DNA of 64,000 nt, taken from assembly GCF_003173775.1 (NCBI RefSeq), contig NZ_CP029552.1:5211001-5275000 (forward strand). The letters run 5' to 3'. Positions 26,371-35,729 of this stretch are shown in pieces. The notes under the pieces were generated by a model that had not been told where the DNA came from, did no database searches, and was given only the letters and a program-made list of their open reading frames with translations. This stretch comes from Methylobacterium sp. 17Sr1-1. Lineage in GTDB: Bacteria > Pseudomonadota > Alphaproteobacteria > Rhizobiales > Beijerinckiaceae. How positions within the stretch are numbered: the stretch's first letter is position 1; each line of letters starts with the position of its first letter. A program made the translations under genes and the position numbers.

Positions 26371-26781
26371 GTGGAGCAGGAAAAGCGAAACCCAGTTTCC
26401 GAGCGGCTCCGCGATTTCGCCAAGGACCAGCGCATTCTTGCAACTCGCGCCGAAGCCCTGTTCTGGAGCCAGGTCCGCGCCGGCCGCCTCTCCGGCCACA
26501 AGTTCAAGCGTCAGGTTCCCATCACCCCCTACATCGTCGATTTCCTCTGCCCGTCGGCCCGCCTGATCGTCGAACTCGACGGCGAGCCGCACGACACCGC
26601 CGAACGCCGCAGGCGTGACGCGACCCGGGATGCCTGGCTCCGAAGCCAGACTTTCGAAATCATGCGGTTCACGAACGAAGCCTTCCTCGGCAATCCCCTG
26701 CGAGCGCTCGACACCGTGCTCGCCGCGATCGAGCAACGCTCCGCCATGCCTCCGCCGAACCCCGAGCGGCCCATCCGATGA
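26371..26781 (+). CDS. DUF559-type endonuclease-fold protein
   Basis: 136 residues. The pattern [20 protein letters not shown], then [20 protein letters not shown] and [20 protein letters not shown], is that of DUF559. This is a small restriction-endonuclease-like fold related to very-short-patch repair nucleases, with acidic residues D and E in the VDF and ELDG strands. Function in cells is mostly unknown. It starts with GTG after GGAGGGG and its stop overlaps the next ATG (ATGA), tying it to the dihydroorotase homologue. Confidence 0.82.
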   Translation: MEQEKRNPVSERLRDFAKDQRILATRAEALFWSQVRAGRLSGHKFKRQVPITPYIVDFLCPSARLIVELDGEPHDTAERRRRDATRDAWLRSQTFEIMRFTNEAFLGNPLRALDTVLAAIEQRSAMPPPNPERPIR

Positions 26782-28076
26782 CGACACTCCTCCTCCTCAC
26801 CAACGCCCACCTGATCGACCCCGCCACCGGCCGCGAGGGCCCGGGCGCGGTGCTCGTCCGCGACGATCGCATCGCCGACGTGCACTGGGGCACGCCCGCC
26901 TCCGTGCCCGAGGGCGCCGAGGTGATCGAGTGCGGGGGCCAGGTGCTCACCGCCGGCCTCGTGGATCTGCGCGCCTTCGTCGGCGAGCCGGGGGCCGAGC
27001 ACCGCGAGACCCTGGCGAGCGCCAGCGCCGCGGCCGCCGCCGGCGGCGTGACCACGCTCGTGTGCATGCCCGACACCAACCCGCCGATCGACGATCCGGC
27101 CATCGTCGACTTCGTGCTGCGGCGCGCCCGCGATACCGCCAGCACCCACGTGCTGCCGGCCGCCGCCATCACCAAGGGGCTCGCCGGCCAGGTGATGACG
27201 GAGTTCGGCCTGCTCACCGAGGCCGGCGCCGTCGCCTTCACCGACGGCCTCAAGGCCGTCACCAACGCCCAGGTGATGCGCCGCGCGCTCACCTATGCCC
27301 GCGATTTCGGCGTGCTCCTGATGCAGCACGTCGAGGAGCCGACGCTGGTCGGCGACGGGGTGATGAACGAGGGCGAGATGGCCTCGCGGCTGGGGCTCCA
27401 CGGCATCCCGCGCGAGGCCGAGACGATTCTCCTGGAACGCGACATCCGCCTCGTGCGCCTCACCGGCGGGCGCTACCACGCGGCGATGATCTCCTGCGCC
27501 GATTCGGTCGAGATCGTGCGGCGGGCGAAGGAGGCCGGCCTGCCGGTGACCTGCGGCGTCTCGGTCAACAACCTGGTGCTGAACGAGAACGACATTGGCC
27601 ACTACCGCACCTTCTGCAAGCTCTCGCCTCCCTTGCGCACGGAAGCCGACCGCCAGGCCGTGGTGGCGGCGCTCAACGAGGGGGTGATCGACGTGATCGT
27701 CTCCGACCACAACCCGCAGGACGTCGAGACCAAGCGCCTCCCCTTCGCCGAGGCCGCCGACGGGGCCCTCGGGATCGAGACGCTGCTCGCCGCCTCCTTA
27801 CGCCTGGTGCATGCCGGCGACATCGCGCTGCCGCGGCTGCTTGCGGCCCTCTCGGCGGCGCCGTCGCGGGTCCTCGGCCGCGAGACCGGGCACCTCAGGC
27901 CGGGCGCCCCGGCCGACCTCGTGCTGATCGACCCCGACGCGCCCTACGTCCTCGACAAGCGGCAACTGAAATCGCGTTCGAAGAACTCGCCCTTCGACGA
28001 GGCCCGGCTCCAGGGGCAGGCCGCCCTCACCATGGTCGCCGGCCGCATCGTCCATCGCCTCGAGGAGACGCGCTGA
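26778..28076 (+). CDS. Dihydroorotase homologue, probably inactive (PyrC'-type)
   Basis: 432 residues with the amidohydrolase barrel: PGLVDxR-like [57 protein letters not shown] and VSDHNP. The metal-binding HxH that should follow the first barrel strand is replaced (Arg65 and Phe67 in DLRAF). The later HxxHxS is YHAAMIS, lacking its second His. His184 and Asp310 remain. In Pseudomonas an inactive PyrC' is needed to assemble the PyrB dodecamer; the same role is inferred here. A catalytic dihydroorotase should then be elsewhere. It overlaps neighbours on both sides. Confidence 0.85.
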   Translation: MTTLLLLTNAHLIDPATGREGPGAVLVRDDRIADVHWGTPASVPEGAEVIECGGQVLTAGLVDLRAFVGEPGAEHRETLASASAAAAAGGVTTLVCMPDTNPPIDDPAIVDFVLRRARDTASTHVLPAAAITKGLAGQVMTEFGLLTEAGAVAFTDGLKAVTNAQVMRRALTYARDFGVLLMQHVEEPTLVGDGVMNEGEMASRLGLHGIPREAETILLERDIRLVRLTGGRYHAAMISCADSVEIVRRAKEAGLPVTCGVSVNNLVLNENDIGHYRTFCKLSPPLRTEADRQAVVAALNEGVIDVIVSDHNPQDVETKRLPFAEAADGALGIETLLAASLRLVHAGDIALPRLLAALSAAPSRVLGRETGHLRPGAPADLVLIDPDAPYVLDKRQLKSRSKNSPFDEARLQGQAALTMVAGRIVHRLEETR

Positions 28077-28675
28077 TGGCGCCGGACTGGACGCAGATCG
28101 CCCTCTGGCTCGCCGTCGGCTACCTGTTCGGGGCGATCCCCTTCGGGCTGATCCTCACGCGCTTCGCCGGCCTCGGCGACGTACGGGCGATCGGGTCGGG
28201 CAATATCGGCGCCACCAACGTGCTGCGCACCGGCCGCAAGGGTCTCGCCGCCGCGACTTTGCTCGGCGACGCGCTCAAGGGCACCGTCGCGGTGCTGATC
28301 GCGTCCCGGTTCGGTGGCCAGGAGGCGGCGCTGGCCGCCGGGCTCGGCGCCTTCCTCGGCCACCTCTTCCCGGTCTGGCTCGGCTTCAAGGGCGGCAAGG
28401 GTGTCGCCACCTTCATCGGCGTGCTGCTCGGGCTGTTTCCCCTCGGGGTCCTGGTCTTCGCGGTGGTCTGGCTCGGCCTCGCCTTCCTGCTGCGCTACTC
28501 CTCGGCCTCGGCGCTCGCCGCCTCGGCCGCCACCCCCGCCGCCCTGTGGGCGTTCGGGCAGGGTCGCCTCGCCGTGCTGTTCTGCGTGCTCGCCCTGCTG
28601 CTATGGTGGAAGCACGCGCCCAATATCCGCCGCCTCGCCGCGGGGACCGAGGGGCGCATCGGGCAGAAGGGCTGA
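28076..28675 (+). CDS. plsY: Glycerol-3-phosphate acyltransferase PlsY
   Basis: 199 residues, about five membrane helices. Conserved loops: [30 protein letters not shown] (the GSGNxGAxN site), [20 protein letters not shown] (phosphate/acyl-phosphate site) and [17 protein letters not shown]. It transfers the acyl group from acyl phosphate to glycerol-3-phosphate in phospholipid synthesis. The ATG shares one base with the previous TGA. Confidence 0.94.
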   Translation: MAPDWTQIALWLAVGYLFGAIPFGLILTRFAGLGDVRAIGSGNIGATNVLRTGRKGLAAATLLGDALKGTVAVLIASRFGGQEAALAAGLGAFLGHLFPVWLGFKGGKGVATFIGVLLGLFPLGVLVFAVVWLGLAFLLRYSSASALAASAATPAALWAFGQGRLAVLFCVLALLLWWKHAPNIRRLAAGTEGRIGQKG

Positions 28676-28712
28676 AGGTCTGACATCGACCCTCACCCAG
28701 AGGGAGAGGGCC

Positions 28713-29903
28713 GTGACCTTAAGCGACGCGCAGCGCCTCGACTGGCTCCGGCTGATCCGCTCCGAGGGCGTCGGCCCGCGCACCTTCCGGGGATTGGTGA
28801 ACAAGTTCGGCGGCGCCGGCCCCGCGCTGAAGGCCCTGCCGGGCCTCGCCAAGGCCCGGGGCAAACCGATCCGGGTGACCACCAAGGCCGAGGCCGAGCG
28901 CGAGATCGCGGCGGCCGCCCGCCTCGGCGCCCGGTTCGTGGCGATGGGCGAGCCCGATTACCCGCTGCCGCTCCAGGCCACCGCCGACGCGCCGCCGCTG
29001 ATCTCCTTACGCGGCGACGCCGCCTGCCTGAGGCGGCCGGCGGTCGCCATCGTCGGCTCACGCAATGCCTCCGCCGCCGGCCTCACCTTCACCGAGCGGC
29101 TGTCGCACGCGCTCGGCGCCGAGGGGATGGTGATCGTCTCAGGGTTGGCCCGCGGCGTCGATGCCCGTGCCCACAAGGCGGCGCTCGCGACCGGCACCGT
29201 CGCGGTGCTCGCCGGCGGACACGACAGGATCTATCCGTCCGAGCACGAGGAGTTGGTCGCGCGCATCCTCGATAACGGCGGCGCGGTCGTCGCCGAGATG
29301 CCGATCGGCTGGGAACCCCGCGGCCGCGACTTCCCGCGCCGCAACCGCATCATCTCCGGCCTTTCCCTCGGCACTGTCGTCGTGGAGGCAGCGCGGCGCT
29401 CCGGCTCGCTCATCACCGCCCGTTTCGCCCTGGAGCAGGGTCGCGAGGTCTTCGCCGTCCCGGGTTCGCCCCTCGATCCCCGGGCCGAGGGCACCAACGA
29501 CCTCATCCGCGACGGCGCCACGCTCTGCGCCGCCCCCGAGCACGTGATGGCGGTGCTGGCGCCCCTGATCGGGGGACCTGCCCCCGACACCGGGGCCGAG
29601 GATGCGGCGGACCGGCCGGAGCCCGCGCTCTACTGGGACGAAATCGACTTCTCCGCCGAGGAGCCCGTCACCGCCATGGCGGCCGAGCCGGCGCAGCGCC
29701 CTCTCGACGAGGCACCCGCGCGACCCGGGCCGCGGGAGGAGCGCACCATCCTGCTCGAACTCCGCGGGCCGTCGCCGGTGCCGGTCGACGCGCTCGCGCG
29801 CCAGGCCGGGATGCCGGCGCGGGTGGTTCAGGGCTTGTTGATGGAGCTGGAACTCGACGGGAAGATCTGGCGGCATCCGGGTGGGGCGGTATCGCTGCGG
29901 TGA
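28713..29903 (+). CDS. dprA: DNA-processing protein DprA
   Basis: 396 residues from a GTG preceded by AGGGAGAGG. A helix-hairpin-helix-type N-terminus (RLIRSEGVGPRTFRGLVNKF) precedes the Rossmann-like DprA domain: VAIVGSRNASAAGLTFTERL, SGLARGVDARAHKAAL, VLAGGHDRIYPSEHEELV, FPRRNRIISGLSLGTVVVEA and PGSPLDPRAEGTNDLIRDGA. A winged-helix domain ends it (about 325-396). DprA loads RecA on incoming single-stranded DNA in transformation. It follows plsY after 37 bases. Confidence 0.94.
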   Translation: MTLSDAQRLDWLRLIRSEGVGPRTFRGLVNKFGGAGPALKALPGLAKARGKPIRVTTKAEAEREIAAAARLGARFVAMGEPDYPLPLQATADAPPLISLRGDAACLRRPAVAIVGSRNASAAGLTFTERLSHALGAEGMVIVSGLARGVDARAHKAALATGTVAVLAGGHDRIYPSEHEELVARILDNGGAVVAEMPIGWEPRGRDFPRRNRIISGLSLGTVVVEAARRSGSLITARFALEQGREVFAVPGSPLDPRAEGTNDLIRDGATLCAAPEHVMAVLAPLIGGPAPDTGAEDAADRPEPALYWDEIDFSAEEPVTAMAAEPAQRPLDEAPARPGPREERTILLELRGPSPVPVDALARQAGMPARVVQGLLMELELDGKIWRHPGGAVSLR

Positions 29904-29958
29904 GAGCGGAAGTCGAGATCATGTTGTGATCTGCACTCATGCTTCCAAGTAGCGCGCT

Positions 29959-30111
29959 TCCCCTCTCCCGTTTGGGAGAGGGGTCAGGGGTGAGGGTGAC
30001 ACGCTTCAGTGTGAATCGCTGAGCGTCGTGCGGGTAGCTCAACTGTCCAGGAACATTGCGGAGACCGAGCCACCCTCGCGCGATCTTCGATCGCCCCGAC
30101 CCCTCTCCCAC
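29959..30111. repeat. Inverted repeat, family D, diverged copy
   Basis: CCCCTCTCCCGTTTGGGAGA and GGTGAGGGTGACACGC at the left face GAGCCACCCTCGCGCG and GACCCCTCTCCCACGCC at the right. It resembles the repeat at 17521-17672 but with more mismatches. It occupies the convergent gap between dprA and the methylase gene. Confidence 0.7.
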
Positions 30112-30199
30112 GCCTTGCAGCGATACCGGGCAAGGATCTCTGGCAAGCCCGGCATCGCCTGGAGAGGGGATCCCGCGACTTTCTCGTTGTACGATAACC

Positions 30200-30967
30200 C
30201 TATGACAGCCCTTCACCTCGGTGCATCGCCTCCACCCTGTCCGTGAACCGCCCATCCGGCCCGTGCAGCACCAGGGCCGGCATCAGGACGAACGGCGCCC
30301 GGCTGCCGCGTACCCCCGCCACCAGCACCCGGATCGCCGCGGTATCCGCCCGCGGCTGAACCGGCGTGACCTGGATCCCGCCGAACCGTCCCGCCAGCGC
30401 GTCGAGGCAGGCGGGGAGGGCGTCGGCCCGGTGGATCAGCACCAGCCGGCCGCCGGGACGCAGCAGGTCGGCACAGGTGCGCAGCCATGCCTCCAATCCG
30501 CCGGGCTCGGAGAAGCCGTGCGCCGCGGCCCGGGCCGCCACCGGCGAGGCGCGATGCCGGCCGGGCTCGAAGAAGGGTGGGTTGGTGAGCAGCAGATCGA
30601 CCGAATCGGGAAGGAGGCCTGCGCTCCGTCGCTCGCGGCCCTGCGCCGTCACGTCGGCCTCGATCACCCGGACGCGGGCCGATAGTCCGTTCTCCTCCGC
30701 GTTGAGGCAAGCCAGCGCCGCGGCCTCCGGGTCGCGCTCGACCAGCATCACCCGCGTCTCCGGGCAGGCGCGAGCGACCGCGAGCCCGACCGCGCCGGTG
30801 CCCGCGCCCAGATCGCACACCGTCTCGCCGGCTTGCGCGCCGGCGCTCGCGGCGAGCAGCACCGCGTCGGTCCCGGCCCGGTGGGCACCCCGCGGCGGCT
30901 GGCGCAAGGTGAGACACCCGCCGAGCCAGGCTTCGGCGGGGGGAGGGGCGTCGGCCGCGCTGCTCAC
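30200..30967 (-). CDS. TrmN6-like SAM-dependent methyltransferase
   Basis: 255 residues from a GTG. It has TLRQPPRGAHRAGTDAVLLA, the SAM-binding ETVCDLGAGTGAVGLAVARA, and the catalytic NPPF motif (DLLLTNPPFFEPGRHR) of N6-adenine methylases. This layout matches TrmN6/YfiC, which methylates A37 of tRNA1(Val). The exact target is inferred from family. Its GTG overlaps the DUF2007 stop by four bases, so the two are co-translated. Confidence 0.85.
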   Translation of the reverse strand: MSSAADAPPPAEAWLGGCLTLRQPPRGAHRAGTDAVLLAASAGAQAGETVCDLGAGTGAVGLAVARACPETRVMLVERDPEAAALACLNAEENGLSARVRVIEADVTAQGRERRSAGLLPDSVDLLLTNPPFFEPGRHRASPVAARAAAHGFSEPGGLEAWLRTCADLLRPGGRLVLIHRADALPACLDALAGRFGGIQVTPVQPRADTAAIRVLVAGVRGSRAPFVLMPALVLHGPDGRFTDRVEAMHRGEGLS

Positions 30968-31188
30968 GGGTGGCGCAGCTCGTGCGCGAGGCCCGCATCG
31001 GTGAGGATGCGCCGGGCCTGGCGCGCATGGTCCTCCGGCACCAGGAGCCGGCGCGGGAAGGCGCCGATCATCCCCTCCATCACGCTGATGTGGTTGTCGG
31101 CGACCAGTACCGGGATCTCGGCGCCGGTGAGGAGGGATTCCGCGAAGCCGATCAGGACGAGGTCGTTGGTGCGGATCAGCTCGATCAT
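30964..31188 (-). CDS. DUF2007-type small protein
   Basis: 74 residues: MIELIRTNDLVLIGFAESLL, then EIPVLVADNHISVMEGMIG, RRLLVPEDHARQARRIL. It is the single-domain DUF2007 (putative signal-transducing) family, found fused or next to many enzymes. The ATG at 31188 is the family's normal start. It lies just upstream of the methyltransferase and divergent from the prenyl synthase, 205 bases away. Confidence 0.85.
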   Translation of the reverse strand: MIELIRTNDLVLIGFAESLLTGAEIPVLVADNHISVMEGMIGAFPRRLLVPEDHARQARRILTDAGLAHELRHP

Positions 31189-31393
31189 GGTGCGGCACAG
31201 GGTCCCTGTTCGGATCGCGGCGGCCATACCACACAAGCGCGCCGGTTGCGCCGCATCCCCAGGCCGCGGGGCCGGCAACCAGGCCTTGCGGCAGCTTGCG
31301 TGTTGCCGCCGGGGGCGCTCGCGTGCCAAAGGGGGCGGGAGTTGATCGAGATGCCCCGCGGTTCGGGGCCGTCTCCGAGGAGATCGCGCGGGC

Positions 31394-32422
31394 GTGGGCG
31401 TCGTACTTCCCCTTCAGGACAGACCCTCCGATCCGGAGGCCAGCCTCGACGCCCTGGTGGGCCTCGTGGCGGGCGGGATGGAGCGCGTCAACGCGATGAT
31501 CCTGTCGCGCACCGGCTCCGACGTGACGATGATCCCGGAGGTCGCCAACCACCTGATCTCCTCGGGCGGCAAGCGCCTGCGCCCGATCCTGACCCTCGCG
31601 ACCGCGTCGCTGGCCGGCTACGACCCGGCCGCCGACGGCGACGTGAAGCTCGCCGCCAGCGTCGAGTTCATGCACACCGCGACGCTGCTCCACGACGACG
31701 TCGTCGACGAGAGCGACATGCGCCGCGGCAAGGTCGCGGCCCGGATCAAGTGGGGCAACGAGGCCAGCGTCCTCGTCGGCGACTTCCTGCTCGGCCAGGC
31801 CTTCAAGATGATGGTCGAGGTCGGCTCGCTGCGCGCCCTCGACATCCTCTCCTCCGCCGCCTCGGTGATCGCCGAGGGCGAGGTAATGCAGCTCACCGCC
31901 GCCCGCTCGACCGAGACCACCGAGGACGAGTACCTGGCGGTGATCCGGGCGAAGACCGCCGAGCTGTTCGCCGCCGCCTGCGAGGTCGGCCCGGTCATCG
32001 CCGAGCGGCCGACGGCCGAGATCGCCGCCTGCCGCAGCTACGGCATGAATCTCGGCATCGCCTTCCAGCTCGTCGACGACGCCCTCGATTACGGCGGCAC
32101 CAGCGCCGATCTCGGCAAGAACGTCGGCGACGATTTTCGCGAGGGCAAGATCACCCTGCCGGTGGTGCTGTCGTTCCGCCGCGGCAGCGACGAGGAGCGG
32201 GCCTTCTGGCGCCGCACCCTGGAGCGCCAGGAGATCGAGGAGCCCCGCGACCTCGACGCGGCGCTCGCGATCATGCGCCGCCACTCCGCTCTCGAGGATA
32301 CGATCGAGCGCGCCCGCCATTACGGCGACAGGGCGAAGGACGCGCTGGCGCCCTTTCCGGCCTCGCCGATGAAGCAGGCACTGCTCGAAGCGGTGGATTT
32401 CTGCATCGCCCGGGCGCGCTGA
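31394..32422 (+). CDS. ispB: Trans-polyprenyl (octaprenyl-type) diphosphate synthase
   Basis: 342 residues. Both aspartate-rich motifs are present: LLHDDVVDESDMRRG and QLVDDALDYGG, with SGGKRLRPILTLA binding pyrophosphate and VGDFLLGQAFKMMVE in between. The enzyme makes the side chain of ubiquinone; chain length (often decaprenyl in this order) cannot be read from sequence alone. It starts with GTG. A family B palindrome follows the gene. Confidence 0.9.
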   Translation: MGVVLPLQDRPSDPEASLDALVGLVAGGMERVNAMILSRTGSDVTMIPEVANHLISSGGKRLRPILTLATASLAGYDPAADGDVKLAASVEFMHTATLLHDDVVDESDMRRGKVAARIKWGNEASVLVGDFLLGQAFKMMVEVGSLRALDILSSAASVIAEGEVMQLTAARSTETTEDEYLAVIRAKTAELFAAACEVGPVIAERPTAEIAACRSYGMNLGIAFQLVDDALDYGGTSADLGKNVGDDFREGKITLPVVLSFRRGSDEERAFWRRTLERQEIEEPRDLDAALAIMRRHSALEDTIERARHYGDRAKDALAPFPASPMKQALLEAVDFCIARAR

Positions 32423-32490
32423 GGCGCCTGCGCCGGCAATTCTTCGATCGACCGTGCCGATCGATCGGGCACGCAAGCCGACACCGTCAC

Positions 32491-32526
32491 GTCATCCCGG
32501 GTTCCGCTGCGCGGCCCCGGGATGAC
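32491..32526. repeat. Family B REP-like palindrome
   Basis: GTCATCCCGGGTTCCGCTGC followed by GCGGCCCCGGGATGAC. It lies between convergent ispB and ispE and could terminate both transcripts. Confidence 0.75.
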
Positions 32527-32606
32527 GCTGAGGGTATCAGGTTCGTCGGGCAGGTCGAACACGCCCTCGGCTGACAGGAGGGGTCGCGGCCCACCTCGCC
32601 GCGCGC

Positions 32607-33494
32607 TCAGCGCAGCAAAGTCGCCCGCACCCACCAGCCTGCTTGCGCCGCCGCGATCGCCCGCGCCGCCCGCACCGCCTCGGAACGGTAGCCGAACAGC
32701 CCGAACACCGTCGCACCCGACCCCGACATCCGGGCGAGCCGGCAGCCGGCCTGGTCGCGCAGGGCCGCCAGCGTGTCGCCGATCACCGGGGCGACCGTGA
32801 GGGCCGGGGCCTCGAGGTCGTTGCGGGCAGGCCCGATGCGGGCGAAGAGCGCATCGAGACCGTCCGCCCCATCAATGTCCGGATGCTTTTCGGCGGCGCG
32901 GGGATGCGCCTCGCCGACCGTGAGCCCGAGGGCGCGGAAGACCGGCGCGGTCTCGACCGGTACGCCAGGGTTGATCAGCACCGCCGGCACCGGGGCCAGG
33001 GCGAGGGCCGGGCCGACCGCCTCGCCGGCCCCGCGCATCATCCGGGCGCGGGGATCGAGGCAGACCGGCACGTCGGCGCCGGTGCGGCGCGCCGCCGCCA
33101 TCAGGGCCGGGTGATCGGGGGTAAGACCGTTGAGGCGGCCGAGCAGCCGCAGGGCCGCGGCCGCATCCGACGAGCCGCCGCCGATCCCCGCCGCCACCGG
33201 CAGGCGCTTCACGAGGTGGAACCGCCCGAGCGTCAGTCCGGGGATCTCGGCGGCGAGGTGGCGGGCCGCCCGCATCACCAGGTTGTCGTCGGTCGGTCCG
33301 GCGGGCCCCGCGGTCGGGCCGGTGACGACGAGATCGAGCGCCGGCTCCGGCTCCAGGGTCAGGAGATCGCCGGCATTGGACCCCGCGAACACCACCAGGC
33401 TCTCCAACTCGTGGTAGCCGTCGCCGGGGCGCCGGCCGAGGACGTGCAGGGTCAGGTTGATCTTGGCGGGCGCGCGGGTCGTGAGGGGGAGCAC
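32607..33494 (-). CDS. ispE: 4-diphosphocytidyl-2-C-methyl-D-erythritol kinase
   Basis: 295 residues of the GHMP kinase fold. Motifs: [40 protein letters not shown] (ATP-binding loop) and [13 protein letters not shown] (third GHMP motif). It phosphorylates CDP-methylerythritol in the MEP isoprenoid pathway. It begins with GTG 105 bases downstream of the TPR gene on the same strand. Pairing with the prenyl synthase on the other strand is thematically consistent. Confidence 0.94.
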   Translation of the reverse strand: MLPLTTRAPAKINLTLHVLGRRPGDGYHELESLVVFAGSNAGDLLTLEPEPALDLVVTGPTAGPAGPTDDNLVMRAARHLAAEIPGLTLGRFHLVKRLPVAAGIGGGSSDAAAALRLLGRLNGLTPDHPALMAAARRTGADVPVCLDPRARMMRGAGEAVGPALALAPVPAVLINPGVPVETAPVFRALGLTVGEAHPRAAEKHPDIDGADGLDALFARIGPARNDLEAPALTVAPVIGDTLAALRDQAGCRLARMSGSGATVFGLFGYRSEAVRAARAIAAAQAGWWVRATLLR

Positions 33495-33599
33495 GGCGAC
33501 GTCTCTCGAACGGGCAAGGTCATTGAACGGCGAAGGGGCGCGGCGCCTGTCCGGCGCCGCGCCCGCGATGTCGTCTCGATGCTGGGAGAGCAGGGGCGT

Positions 33600-35465
33600 T
33601 CAGCCCCCGCTCTTCGTCTCGGTGCCCATCGCCGGCGGCTCCGTCGGGGCCGGGGCGCCCTTCGGCATCTCGGGCTGGGGCGCGGAGGCGGGCTGGCTCT
33701 CGGCGGTCGCGGCGGGCTTCTCCAGCTCCGGTAGCCCGTCCTTGAGCTTGGCCTCGATCTTGGCCAGGTCCTCCGGCTCGGGGTTCAGGTCCTTGGCGTG
33801 CTGCCACTGGAACTTGCCCTCGAGGCGCCGGCCGCTGCGCCAGTAGGCGTCGCCGAGGTGGTCGTTGATGGTGGGGTCGCCCGGCTTCAGCTCGATCGCC
33901 TTCTCGAGCTCGCGCACCGCGTCGTCCCAGCGGCCGAGGCGGAAATAGGCCCAGCCGAGGCTGTCGATGATCATGCCGTCGCGCGGCTGGAGGTCGACCG
34001 CCTGCTTCAGCATGCGGAACGCCTCGTCGATGTTCATGTTCTGGTCGACCCAGGAATAGGCGAGATAGTTCAGCACCTGGGCGCGGCCGTTCGGCTGCGT
34101 CGCCGGCACGAGGTCGAGCGCCTTCTTCAGGTCGGCCTCGGCCTTCGGCCACTCCTTGGCGCGCTCGTATGACGTGCCGCGGAAGTAGTACAGGGTCCAG
34201 TAGTTGCGCGCCGGCTGGTCGCCGATCAGGTCGATCGCCTTGGTGTAGGTCTGGGCCGACTCGGCGTACTTCTTGCGCGAGCGCTGGACGTTGCCGAGCG
34301 CCGAGATCACGTCGATGTCGTTGGGATAGGTCTTGGCGACTTGGTCGAGATGGGCGATCGCCTCCTCGCCCTTGCCCATCTGCTCGAGGTTGAGGCCGAT
34401 CTGGATGTCGGCGTTGAGCTTGAGCGGCGAGGAGGCCGGCATGCGGGCGAAGACCTCGTTCGCCCGGTCGGGCGCCTTCATCCGCTCCAGCGTGTCGGCG
34501 AGCGTCAGCAGCGCCAGCGAGTGCTCGGGGGCGAGGTAGAGGGCGAGGCGCAGGTAGACGACCGCCGGCAGTTCGTCGCCCTGCGAGGTCCCGGCCGAGC
34601 CGAGGCCGTAGAGCACCTCCGCCGCGCCTTCCTGGGCCGAGCCGATCAGCGGCGTGAGCGGCTTGCCGGCCTTCAGCTTGTCGAGGGCGTCGCGCACGAT
34701 CGGGTGGCGCGGCAGGACGTTGTCGAATTCCTGGTAGGCCGCCACCGCGAGGTCGGGCCGGCCGGATTCGGCCTCGAAGCGGCCGTAGGCGTCGACGATG
34801 CGCAGGGTGTTGCGGTCGGCATCGTAGGCCGCCTTCAGCCGACGCTCCGCCTCGACCTTGTCGCCGACGAGCGCCGCGATCAGCCCGGCGTGGTAATCGC
34901 GAAAGACGTTGTAGTAGCGCTCGCCCTTCAGCTTGTTGATGGTCTCGAGCGCCTTCTTGCCCTCGCCGGCGCCGGCATAGGACCATGCCGTCAGGAGGGT
35001 CGAGGTCAGGTCGGCCGCCGCGCCCTTGCCGCCGCGCTGCAGGTTCTGGCGCGCCGCGGCGAATTGCTTGGCCTTGATCTTCTGCACGCCGAGCGCGAGC
35101 TGGGCGAGGCCGTTGGCGCCGTCCCGCGCCGTCAGGCGCTCGGCGGCGCGGAACGCCTCCGGCAGCGAGCCGTCGGCGAGCAGGGCCACGAAGGAGCGTT
35201 CGAGCAGCTCGGCGTTGCGGGGGTCGCCCTTCACCGCCTCGCGGTAATAGGTGGCGGCGGCGGCCGTGTCGCGGGAGGCGCCGGCGATGTAGGCGGCGAG
35301 GAAGTTGCCTTCCAGCGAATCCGCCGGCTCGTAGGCCTGCGGAGCGGCGATCTCCCGCGCCGGCAGCCGGGCCGCGAGGGCCGGCGCCGTCGAGGCGGCG
35401 AGAAGCAGGGCCAGCGCGGCGCGCGCAACTCCGCGGCGGGGGGCGGGGATTCGGGTCTTGAGCAC
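33600..35465 (-). CDS. Exported TPR-repeat protein
   Basis: About 621 residues. A signal peptide (RGVARAALALLLAASTAPALA) is followed by a solenoid of about 10-14 tetratricopeptide repeats, clearest near DYHAGLIAALVGDKVEAERR, HPIVRDALDKL, YWTLYYFRGTSYERAKEWPK and DSLGWAYFRLGRWDDAVREL. The last 50 residues are Pro/Ala/Glu-rich. Such proteins scaffold envelope assembly in alphaproteobacteria. The start codon is uncertain (TTG 35468 or GTG 35465). It lies upstream of ispE, a neighbourhood common in the order. Confidence 0.88.
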   Translation of the reverse strand: MLKTRIPAPRRGVARAALALLLAASTAPALAARLPAREIAAPQAYEPADSLEGNFLAAYIAGASRDTAAAATYYREAVKGDPRNAELLERSFVALLADGSLPEAFRAAERLTARDGANGLAQLALGVQKIKAKQFAAARQNLQRGGKGAAADLTSTLLTAWSYAGAGEGKKALETINKLKGERYYNVFRDYHAGLIAALVGDKVEAERRLKAAYDADRNTLRIVDAYGRFEAESGRPDLAVAAYQEFDNVLPRHPIVRDALDKLKAGKPLTPLIGSAQEGAAEVLYGLGSAGTSQGDELPAVVYLRLALYLAPEHSLALLTLADTLERMKAPDRANEVFARMPASSPLKLNADIQIGLNLEQMGKGEEAIAHLDQVAKTYPNDIDVISALGNVQRSRKKYAESAQTYTKAIDLIGDQPARNYWTLYYFRGTSYERAKEWPKAEADLKKALDLVPATQPNGRAQVLNYLAYSWVDQNMNIDEAFRMLKQAVDLQPRDGMIIDSLGWAYFRLGRWDDAVRELEKAIELKPGDPTINDHLGDAYWRSGRRLEGKFQWQHAKDLNPEPEDLAKIEAKLKDGLPELEKPAATAESQPASAPQPEMPKGAPAPTEPPAMGTETKSGG

Positions 35466-35729
35466 CAAACTCGTGGCTCCGTGATCGCGCCGGCCGCGGC
35501 GCCGGCACGCGAAATCGGCGGGACATTGGACCCTGCGCGGGGCAGCGGCAAGACCAAACGGCGGCGGCGATGTGTCGGGGGCTGCTGCCGGGGCGGGCCG
35601 GGCGGGCCGTCCGTGCCGGCCCGAGGATGGCCCTCCCGCGGCTCGAGATTCAGGGTGTAAGACCTATCTTAAGCAATCGCCGCGATAGAGTCGTTAGATT
35701 GCTCAAGTCGACCGTCAGAGCCGCCAAAC

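Noticed and set aside
30028..30060. A GGGTAGCTCAACTG string resembling a tRNA D-loop
   Set aside because: No acceptor stem, anticodon arm or T-loop around it; it belongs to a family D repeat region.
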